A stretch of DNA of 64,000 bases from Waddlia chondrophila WSU 86-1044 (GTDB lineage: Bacteria > Chlamydiota > Chlamydiia > Chlamydiales > Waddliaceae). The stretch is taken from contig NC_014225.1 of assembly GCF_000092785.1 (NCBI RefSeq), forward strand, positions 1,439,340 to 1,503,339, given 5' to 3'. This document shows, in pieces, positions 52,235 through 59,100 of this stretch (within the stretch, counting starts at the first letter, position 1; the number at the start of each line of letters is the position of its first letter). The notes beneath the pieces were generated by a model. It saw nothing but the letters and a program-made list of their open reading frames with translations, was not told where the DNA came from and ran no database searches. A program made the translations under genes and the position numbers.

Positions 52235-52964
52235 GGCAAAAAACATTGCCTACTCCATAGATGGTAAAATGCTTGTGGAAAACATCAATTTATCTTTTTT
52301 TCCCGGGATTCTTTATGGAATTTTAGGTCCTAATGGATCGGGAAAATCTACTCTTTTAAAAACATTGAGCGGAATTTGGAATCCCACAAAAGGGATCGTC
52401 AAATGGAAGGGAAAACCTTTATTAGCCCGTTCCCGCAAACAGATCAGCAGTACGATCTCCTTAGTGCCTCAAAATCCTCAAGTGCATTTTGACTTTACTG
52501 TCGCAGAGATGGTTCGGATGGGAAGGTATCCTTATGGAAGCAAACACTGCGATGCAGAAATTGAAAAAGCTCTAAATACCGTCGATGCCTGGCACTTAAG
52601 AAAACGTTCAATTCTGCACCTTTCCCATGGAGAGCGCAAACGCGTCTACATCGCGCGAGCCCTGGTCACTGAATCTCCGATCCTTCTTTTAGATGAGCCT
52701 GAAGCCAGCTTGGACATTAAACACCAACTGGAGATTTGGAAGTTATTGAGAAAACTGGCAGAACAAGATAAGACAATTATTGTGACAAATCATGATTTAG
52801 CAGCCACACAAAGGTTTTGCGACGAGGTTGCAATTTTGAACCAAGGACGCTGTGTCTGCCATGGACAGTTCGATCAAGTGATGACTCCTCAACGCCTTCT
52901 TGAAGTCTTTGGAGTTGTGGAATCTGCAAACTTTCGTCCGATAACATTTGAAACACCCTCTTAA
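52227..52964 (+). CDS. FepC/BtuD-type ABC ATPase
   Basis: 245 residues. Walker A is GPNGSGKSTLLK, the Q-loop is VPQNPQVHFDFT, the signature is LSHGERKRVYIARAL (LSHGE instead of LSGGQ), Walker B is ILLLDEPEASLD, and the switch His is in TNHDLAA. It powers the permease encoded just upstream. The operon probably serves iron uptake inside the host vacuole; the actual substrate is not shown by the sequence. Confidence 0.95.
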   Translation: MLEAKNIAYSIDGKMLVENINLSFFPGILYGILGPNGSGKSTLLKTLSGIWNPTKGIVKWKGKPLLARSRKQISSTISLVPQNPQVHFDFTVAEMVRMGRYPYGSKHCDAEIEKALNTVDAWHLRKRSILHLSHGERKRVYIARALVTESPILLLDEPEASLDIKHQLEIWKLLRKLAEQDKTIIVTNHDLAATQRFCDEVAILNQGRCVCHGQFDQVMTPQRLLEVFGVVESANFRPITFETPS

Positions 52965-53048
52965 TTTGGATTTTTATTCAACTTCTGTTATAGCGGTCAT
53001 TATTGGAAAATGATCGGTATATCTGCGAAAAACTTAAAACAGAAGAAC

Positions 53049-54464
53049 ATGATGACAGACTCAGTACAAGCAATCAGTTACAGAACCCCTTATCTTGACG
53101 AAAACGTCATCCATTGCAAACTTTTATCTCCACGTATTTTTCAAGGCGCTCAACATCTTTTTGCCTCAATGTCGAAAATTCAATTGGAAAAAAGCTGGCA
53201 AAAAACATCCTTTAAAATTTTCACTAGAATTTTCCTCGCTTCTTCCTATCTTTTAACAATCCAGATTTCCTTGATTGAAGGAGCTGTATCCGGAATTTTT
53301 TGCATGATTGGCGCCTTTTCGCAATTAATCATCTTCCGGGAAAGCGCTGCCATTGAAAAATACAGCGCCAAAGCTCTGGCATGCAGCTTGCACAGTCTGG
53401 CAACTCTCTCGATTTCAATTCCCTCTCTTATCTTCATTCTTGACAAAGAAAAAGAGTGGGCCGCTCCTAAAAAACACACAGTGATTTCCATGCTAAGCGG
53501 CACAGCTTACCTATCCTCAGCTGCATTGGCACAATTATTTTGCACCACTCTGTTCAATTCGATCAAAGGAAAGAAGGATGGCTCGCCTTTAGCTAGAAGC
53601 AATCAAGCAATCATTGAAGGAACACCCATTGCTTTTGCAAACATCACCAGATCTCTGGAAAGAGAATATTCAATGCTTGGCAATCAAGAAGCTTGTGATA
53701 CCGCAAAATACGCCAGAGATTACATCGCTGCCCATCCTCCCTCAAACAGAAACTGGTTAAACAATTTCAACCTTGATGAGTTCATCTGTGATCATGTCCT
53801 TTCAGGTTTATCCGGCCTTGTCGACCAGTACATGCAGCAAAATCACTTCATCGAATCAAACTTGATTTTAGAAACAGAAACTCATGAAGTGATCCTTGCC
53901 CAATTCAATGAGGCTGAAACAAAATATCACGAACACCTGAAAACTTGTGTCAAAGAAGCTGTAAAAAAGATGCATGAACATCAGTGGGCAAAATATCTTG
54001 ACATCGCCAACAGTTTTGAAGAAGGTTGGGAAAATTTAGAAAATTATATGGCAGACTGTACAATTCCCCTTTCAAACATTGCTCAACTTATTGAGATCGA
54101 AGGGGAAAATCGTTGTCCTAAAAAATTTTCCTTTGAGAAACTAAAGCCGCATAACCAAAGAAAAACTCAAATCGATGAGATTAAATTTTTATTAAATACA
54201 TTGACATCTGAAGATAGAGAATTATTAATTGAACGCCTCATTAAAACTAGCCTCTTCGAATTAGGCTCGCGTAATTATCAAAACGAGGCGGTTGTTGACC
54301 AAATTTATCAGAAAATTTTTATCCTCGCAGGAAATCTCCATCAAGGAACGTTACTCACCCTTCCCACTATTGATACCAACACATTTGAAGGCAGTGGGCA
54401 TAATTATTTTTGCGATTGTTGGGGGGAAGGCATCAAGGAATGCTTAGTGAGTAGAGAAGATTAG
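53049..54464 (+). CDS. Membrane protein of unknown function, effector-like
   Basis: 471 residues from the ATG at 53049; an upstream ATG (53010) lies inside the TCGGTATA motif and is less likely. A hydrophobic block at about residues 60-165 holds three or four membrane segments (FLASSYLLTIQISLIEGAVS, LSISIPSLIFIL, LSGTAYLSSAALAQLF). It is followed by a long soluble helical region with HLKTCVKEAVKKMHEHQW and LENYMADCTIPLSNIAQLIE. N-terminal polar segment, paired hydrophobic hairpins and long soluble tail resemble chlamydial inclusion-membrane proteins, but this is only a pattern. Confidence 0.6.
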   Translation: MMTDSVQAISYRTPYLDENVIHCKLLSPRIFQGAQHLFASMSKIQLEKSWQKTSFKIFTRIFLASSYLLTIQISLIEGAVSGIFCMIGAFSQLIIFRESAAIEKYSAKALACSLHSLATLSISIPSLIFILDKEKEWAAPKKHTVISMLSGTAYLSSAALAQLFCTTLFNSIKGKKDGSPLARSNQAIIEGTPIAFANITRSLEREYSMLGNQEACDTAKYARDYIAAHPPSNRNWLNNFNLDEFICDHVLSGLSGLVDQYMQQNHFIESNLILETETHEVILAQFNEAETKYHEHLKTCVKEAVKKMHEHQWAKYLDIANSFEEGWENLENYMADCTIPLSNIAQLIEIEGENRCPKKFSFEKLKPHNQRKTQIDEIKFLLNTLTSEDRELLIERLIKTSLFELGSRNYQNEAVVDQIYQKIFILAGNLHQGTLLTLPTIDTNTFEGSGHNYFCDCWGEGIKECLVSRED

Positions 54465-54480
54465 CTTCCTCTACTCACTA
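54445..54480 (+). terminator. Hairpin at the end of the effector-like gene
   Basis: Perfect 12-bp arms (54445-54456 and 54469-54480; tagtgagtagag/ctctactcacta) flank a 12-nt loop that contains the stop codon (54462-54464). No clear T-run follows. Confidence 0.5.
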
Positions 54481-54495
54481 GAGTGTGTCGTCAAT
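54480..54495. repeat. Left inverted repeat bounding the AT-rich block
   Basis: AGAGTGTGTCGTCAAT matches the inverse of 56688-56703 (attgacgacacgctct) at 15 of 16 bases. A related copy lies at 56565-56580. Confidence 0.6.
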
Positions 54496-54656
54496 CAGGC
54501 AATTTTCCTTTTATTTAGTACGGTTTTTGGACGCTTAAATTCAACCACTCGCTCTTCCTTCGATAGGAGACCGGTATTTTTTTTTGTTTCCTCCTTTCTA
54601 GCAGATTGAATCACTTTCTTTTGCAGATGTTTGAGATGGTTCTTAGCGTCTTTCAT
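54495..54656 (-). CDS. Small basic protein, 53 aa
   Basis: The ATG at 54656 follows a textbook Shine-Dalgarno (aaggagg, about 7 nt), so the 53-residue form is preferred over the frame's longer start at 54704. It is very Lys/Arg-rich (MKDAKNHLKHLQKKVIQSAR; then KEERVVEFKRPKTV), with no hydrophobic segment. It could bind nucleic acid; nothing more is visible. It lies at the left edge of the repeat-bounded block. Confidence 0.6.
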   Translation of the reverse strand: MKDAKNHLKHLQKKVIQSARKEETKKNTGLLSKEERVVEFKRPKTVLNKRKIA

Positions 54657-54834
54657 ATGAATCCTCCTTGAGGTTTTTAGATATACTGAAATGAATTCGT
54701 CCATAAAAATTGGTAGACAAACAAACCGATTGCTAATTTTTTGTTATTGAAATACATAAGAACATGTTGTATGTGGAATTTACATACCCTCATACCACAA
54801 TGATAACAAATTATTTAAAAAACTTCAACGATCG

Positions 54835-56040
54835 TCAACAGCCTATCTCATAATGACGTATCCAGTCATTGATCGCATGCTTATTAGAAAAAAGCTCTAT
54901 TTTAAAGCGTTTATAGACCCATCCGGCAAGATTTTTGAGATTTCCTTTCATATTCACAAAGTTGATTGTAATCTTCTGAAACTCTTCGGAAGGCAATCTT
55001 TCTTTGAAAAAACGGGAAGCTGTATACAAAGCATCAGCATCTGGAAGATAATATCCTGAGTGATTGATCATCTTTTTAACTTTTCCCCCTTCATCAACCA
55101 CTAACAACCCAGCAGAATCAACCTTTTCCCCTGAGAAAAAGCTCGAATGTTGAACAACTCCGCTACCTGTAGATCCCTTGGGATGGCAATACAGAGCATT
55201 ATCCTTAATCACAAAATAATACTCTCCTTCAGGCATTAGTCGAACCCCACCATCATGATCCAACCCTATCTGCTTCAAAACGCCATCTTCAATTTGAACT
55301 TGAGTTTGAATGCGCTCATCTTCAGAAAGATAACGCACTTGATGAGCTTTGCAACACTCAAAAAATTTAGGATTCTCCTTAAATTTATCCGAGATATACT
55401 TCTCAAATCGTACCAGCTTGGCAGATTCACTTTTCCGCCAAACTTTAAATTCCTTTTTTAGAATATCGCGAAAATGATAAGTCTTCTGATTATGTAAAAT
55501 AGGAAGAGCTTCAAATGTGTACGACGGATTAAGATGCAAAGAGGAAAAAGCTGCATTTCGCTTTTCTTGAATTGCTTGCGCACATTTCATGGCTTTCTCA
55601 ACAGCTTCTAACATCTCACGCTTCGTCTCTTTATAAGTCTCCTCATCCATATCATCACGATGTGTGAGATCTCCTAAGTCAATGAGATGAATATCAACGT
55701 CATGCAAGCTTTGGCCATCAACTTTTTTAACTGTAGGAACAAACAACAAACTACTATCAAATGCGATAAAATTATTTTCTTCTAAAGTTGATCTAATTTT
55801 TTTAATTCTATCGATGGCCGTTGCAAGATTTTCATCGTTCAAACGTTGAAACTGCTTTTTCATTTCTGATTTAGTGTTAATGATCGCACAAATACGATTC
55901 CAAATACTTTTAATAATATAAATAATTTTAAATGATGATTTGCAACATTTTTGATAAACAAACGGAAAATCCGATAATGAAAAAAATATTTTCTTAAAAA
56001 AACGATTGGAAACAAATTCTGTTTTACTTGCTGTATTCAT
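54835..56040 (-). CDS. Hypothetical effector-like protein, 401 aa
   Basis: AT-rich gene. Residues about 1-60 are basic/hydrophobic (FPFVYQKCCKSSFKIIYIIK). The middle is helical. The C-terminal part has a patterned stretch: HSSFFSGEKVDSAGLLVVDE, then KVKKMINHSGYYLPDADAL. An H-S-S-x-x-x-G...AG...SGxYxP arrangement of this kind occurs, as I recall it, in a module of bacterial effector and toxin proteins and of some eukaryotic calmodulin-binding proteins. I have no formal family name for it. No signal peptide is evident. The ATG at 56040 has no strong Shine-Dalgarno. Confidence 0.6.
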   Translation of the reverse strand: MNTASKTEFVSNRFFKKIFFSLSDFPFVYQKCCKSSFKIIYIIKSIWNRICAIINTKSEMKKQFQRLNDENLATAIDRIKKIRSTLEENNFIAFDSSLLFVPTVKKVDGQSLHDVDIHLIDLGDLTHRDDMDEETYKETKREMLEAVEKAMKCAQAIQEKRNAAFSSLHLNPSYTFEALPILHNQKTYHFRDILKKEFKVWRKSESAKLVRFEKYISDKFKENPKFFECCKAHQVRYLSEDERIQTQVQIEDGVLKQIGLDHDGGVRLMPEGEYYFVIKDNALYCHPKGSTGSGVVQHSSFFSGEKVDSAGLLVVDEGGKVKKMINHSGYYLPDADALYTASRFFKERLPSEEFQKITINFVNMKGNLKNLAGWVYKRFKIELFSNKHAINDWIRHYEIGC

Positions 56041-56101
56041 GTAGTGCGTTGAAAATTTAAAGTCCTGAATTTTCGCTCCAACATCTAAACGTTTTCCATC
56101 T

Positions 56102-56470
56102 TCAAATTTTTTTTGTGCAATTTTTTAAAATCAGATAATAGTTCCTACCCTCAAGATCTTGCCCCTTGAGACTCTCAACAGCTTGCTTGTCTAGAAAATT
56201 TTCCTCATCACTATCATAAACACCAATAAATTCAGGAAGGACAGAGGTTAAAGAAGATTTTTCTTCATATAAATTCATATATGTAAGAGCTTCTCTAAAA
56301 CAATCATTTATTTTTTTTGCTCTACATTCAATAATATTTTCTTTATAATCTTTATGAACAAGTCGAAAATCAAGTTGCTCGTTAGAGCCTGCCTCTTTCA
56401 TAACAGACGCATTCATTTCCATAGAGGAAAAAGTAACATTGTAATCTTCTAATTTTAATGACATACTCAT
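56102..56470 (-). CDS. Hypothetical acidic protein, 122 aa
   Basis: Not recognised. It is AT-rich and starts MSMSLKLEDYNVTF, with KKINDCFREALTYMNLYEEK in the middle and a polar end. It lies 61 nt upstream of the 401-aa gene on the same strand, so the two may form a small operon; a small acidic protein before a larger effector-like protein could be its chaperone, by analogy to type III secretion chaperones. This is inference only. Confidence 0.5.
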   Translation of the reverse strand: MSMSLKLEDYNVTFSSMEMNASVMKEAGSNEQLDFRLVHKDYKENIIECRAKKINDCFREALTYMNLYEEKSSLTSVLPEFIGVYDSDEENFLDKQAVESLKGQDLEGRNYYLILKNCTKKI

Positions 56471-56564
56471 GAATAAAAATAATTTATTTACCTATAAAAT
56501 TATCAGAAATATGTAAAGAAAGGATAAATAATGAAATATTTAAAAATTAATTGGGTACGATAAT

Positions 56565-56703
56565 AGGGTGTGCCGTCGATTTTTACCTTGACAGGATCAT
56601 TTGGAAGACGAGGCAAACTGGACACAGTGACGAGTCTGAAAGTGATTTTCTCAAGATAAAAAAGGTTGCAAGATGCATGTTTAGCTAATTGACGACACGC
56701 TCT
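56565..56703. mobile_element. Possible MITE-like element, about 139 bp
   Basis: Ends 56565-56580 (AGGGTGTGCCGTCGAT) and 56688-56703 (attgacgacacgctct) form an imperfect inverted repeat (12 of 16). The right end overlaps the stop codon of the sodium symporter gene. A minus-strand frame is open across the element without a start (LPRLPNDPVKVKIDGTPYYR), perhaps a transposase remnant. Confidence 0.4.
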
Positions 56704-58084
56704 AGTATTGATTAAAGAGCGTATCGATGTCTATTAAACCGCTTTTCTGAAGCATAATGATGCCGATTGCCAATGGCGCCACCCATCTGATAAAAAAGAG
56801 CCACGGCTTAAACAGCCAGGGAAGAGTCGTTCCAGAGATAAACTCCTCCTCCGCTATCTCTTTTTTTAGAAACCATCCAGTATAAACTGCGATCAAAAAT
56901 CCGCCGACGGGAAGGAGCCATACAGACACAAGATCGTCAAAAGTCATAAAGAAAGATTTGCCATAGAGTTTTGTCCAATTAGCAAATAACATATCCGAGT
57001 TCGATAAAGCACTGGGAATGCCGAAAATAAAGATTGAAACCCCGACAACCAAAACCGATTGGCGGCGCGACCACCCCATGAGATCCATAAAATTTGCCAC
57101 AACCACCTCGACGAGTGCAACAGCAGAGGTAAGCGCAGTAAACACAAAAAGAGTAAAAAATGTTGTGGAAATGAGCAAAGATCCAGGCAGCTGGGCAAAA
57201 AGAACAGGCAACGTCTTAAATACCAGTCCCGGGCCCGATTGAGGAGCAAAGCCAAAGGTAAAAATAATTGGAAAGATCATCAAACCCGCTAACAAAGAAA
57301 TCAGCAAGATCATCCCCCCGATAATTCCACTTGTTTTTGGAATGTCCTCAGACCTGCGCATGTAGCTGCCATAAGTCAGCATAATCCCTTGACCAAGGCT
57401 CAGAGTAAAAAATGAAAGACCCAAAGCCTCCAGCGCCGAAGAGGGCTTAAACTCTTTAAAATCTGGCTTTAACAAAAAAGAAACCGCTTCGGAAAACCCC
57501 TCGAGCGTAAAACTGTAGACCGTAAGACAGACAAGCAGGATCAGCAAACTGGTCGTCATGAATTTGCTCCAATATTCAATCCCATGCCTAATTCCGGGAT
57601 AAACGACAGCCATCGTGATCGAGAGGAACACAAAATGCCAAAATAGTGTGATATCACCAGAAGCTGCTAACACATCAAAAGCTTGAGAAATCTCTTGAGA
57701 CGACCGCCCTTGATAAAACTGGCTAAGGGACATAAAGACATAGTTCAATCCCCATCCAGCAACCACGCTATAATAAGACATCATGACGAATGAAGCAATG
57801 ACTCCCAACCAACCCGGCAGCTTCCAAAAAGAGGAGTGGTGAGCAAGCTTATCAAAGACTCCGACTGCCCCTCTTTGCGCTTTTCTCCCCAGAATCAGTT
57901 CGGCAACAAAAACCGGGATGCCGACAAACGCAACGCAAAAAAGATAAATGAGAAAAAATAAACCTCCCCCATTCTCCCCCGTTACATAGGGAAATTTCCA
58001 AAGCGTTCCCAATCCAATGGCAGAGCCTGCGGCAGCCAAAATAAAACCTAAATGGGAGCTCCAATGTTCGCGTTGCTTCTGCAT
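56702..58084 (-). CDS. Neurotransmitter:sodium symporter family transporter
   Basis: 460 residues, about 11-12 membrane helices. The N-terminus WSSHLGFILAAAGSAIGLGT followed by LWKFPYVTGENGGGLFF is the family signature in helix 1, with Na-binding backbone. Later SLGQGIMLTYGSYM matches helix 6-7. Bacterial members (LeuT, MhsT, TnaT) import hydrophobic amino acids with Na+. It would supply a host amino acid, alongside the OPT peptide transporter. The stop lies within the right end of a repeat. Confidence 0.92.
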   Translation of the reverse strand: MQKQREHWSSHLGFILAAAGSAIGLGTLWKFPYVTGENGGGLFFLIYLFCVAFVGIPVFVAELILGRKAQRGAVGVFDKLAHHSSFWKLPGWLGVIASFVMMSYYSVVAGWGLNYVFMSLSQFYQGRSSQEISQAFDVLAASGDITLFWHFVFLSITMAVVYPGIRHGIEYWSKFMTTSLLILLVCLTVYSFTLEGFSEAVSFLLKPDFKEFKPSSALEALGLSFFTLSLGQGIMLTYGSYMRRSEDIPKTSGIIGGMILLISLLAGLMIFPIIFTFGFAPQSGPGLVFKTLPVLFAQLPGSLLISTTFFTLFVFTALTSAVALVEVVVANFMDLMGWSRRQSVLVVGVSIFIFGIPSALSNSDMLFANWTKLYGKSFFMTFDDLVSVWLLPVGGFLIAVYTGWFLKKEIAEEEFISGTTLPWLFKPWLFFIRWVAPLAIGIIMLQKSGLIDIDTLFNQY

Positions 58085-58208
58085 AAAAAAAACTGCATGA
58101 TGGTGTATTGCGAAGACAGTCTAACATGTCGAGATGTTTCTTGACAAATGGACAGTCCCTAAACTACTCTTAGCAGCGAAGTCAATCCACTCGGAATATT
58201 AAAGACGG

Positions 58209-58331
58209 ATGCAAATTTTATTCGCAAATTTATTCATTGAAGCAGCAGTCGTCGGCGGCGTCTGCATCGTGTTTCTCATCCTCATGGTAATCGCAGGCAT
58301 CAAACAAATTTTAGAAGACCGTGAAGAATAA
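58209..58331 (+). CDS. 40-residue membrane peptide upstream of mrp
   Basis: The ATG at 58209 (GACGG upstream) opens a 40-codon frame: MQILFANLFIEAAVVGGVCI and then FLILMVIAGIKQILEDREE. It has one hydrophobic helix and a short charged tail. It overlaps the mrp GTG start by 11 nt, so its translation probably feeds mrp. A possible promoter has TTGACA at 58141-58146. The size and shape recall small subunits such as the gamma chain of sodium pumps, but there is no specific motif. Confidence 0.5.
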   Translation: MQILFANLFIEAAVVGGVCIVFLILMVIAGIKQILEDREE

Positions 58332-59100
58332 TCCCTCTCCACCACAAACATACTTTGTCGGTTCCGGCAAGGGAGGCGTCGGAAAATCTACAGTAACGGT
58401 TAATTTAGCCGTTGCTCTCGCTGGGCAAGGGCTCAAAGTAGGGATTTTGGACGCGGATGTCTATGGCCCCTCCATTCCGATCATGATGGGCCTTAGAAGG
58501 CTGTCGCCAAGAGTGCAAGAAGACGGCGACGGCAGGGAACAGGTCATCCCTTTTACGAAGTTTGGCATTCAAGTGATCTCTTTGGGCTTTTTCATTGAGG
58601 AAGCGCGTTCCGTTGTTTGGCGGGGGCCGATGCTTCACTCGACGCTGCAAAAAATGCTGCAAGATGCCGCATGGGGTGAGCTGGACTTCCTTCTGATCGA
58701 CCTCCCTCCAGGCACAGGCGATGTACCGCTATCGCTGTCTCAACTCCTCCCAATTCAAGGAGCTTTAATCGTAACCACTCCTCAAGAAGTCGCCATGCTA
58801 GACGCCATCAAAGCGATCAACGCCTTTTCTCAGCTTAATATTCCTTTGATCGGCATTATTGAAAACATGGCGGGATTCACCCCTTCCGGCTCCCAAACAA
58901 CCTATCCCATTTTTGGAGAAGGAAAAGGTGCAGAGCTTGCAAAACGTTTTGAGACAACGCTTTTACATAGTATTCCCCTTATCCCGGAAATCAGAAGAGG
59001 AGGCGACGAAGGCTACCCCTCTGCAGCACATTTAGGGGACGAGCAGTGCGGCCGCCATTTCCATCAACTCGCAGAATCTTTCCTCAATCAATGCAAATAA
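58321..59100 (+). CDS. mrp: Mrp/NBP35-type P-loop ATPase lacking CXXC
   Basis: 259 residues, starting GTG at 58321. The deviant Walker A is VGSGKGGVGKSTVTVNLAVA, followed by LDADVYGPSIPIMMG, VWRGPMLHSTLQKMLQDAAW and LIDLPPGTGDVPLSLSQLLP, all typical of Mrp/ApbC Fe-S cluster carriers. The conserved Cys pair that normally follows IIENM (CPxCG) is replaced by AGFTPSGSQTTYPIFG, so the cluster-bridging motif is lost. The N-terminal DUF59 domain is also absent. The fold is clear, but Fe-S transfer by the usual dimer is doubtful. Confidence 0.88.
   Translation: MKNNPSPPQTYFVGSGKGGVGKSTVTVNLAVALAGQGLKVGILDADVYGPSIPIMMGLRRLSPRVQEDGDGREQVIPFTKFGIQVISLGFFIEEARSVVWRGPMLHSTLQKMLQDAAWGELDFLLIDLPPGTGDVPLSLSQLLPIQGALIVTTPQEVAMLDAIKAINAFSQLNIPLIGIIENMAGFTPSGSQTTYPIFGEGKGAELAKRFETTLLHSIPLIPEIRRGGDEGYPSAAHLGDEQCGRHFHQLAESFLNQCK

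Noticed and set aside
53010-53048. Earlier start for the 471-aa membrane protein
   Set aside because: The codons overlap the TCGGTATA motif; the ATG at 53049 keeps all membrane segments.
54480-56703. Complete insertion sequence
   Set aside because: No intact transposase is encoded between the repeats, and no target-site duplication is evident at the ends.
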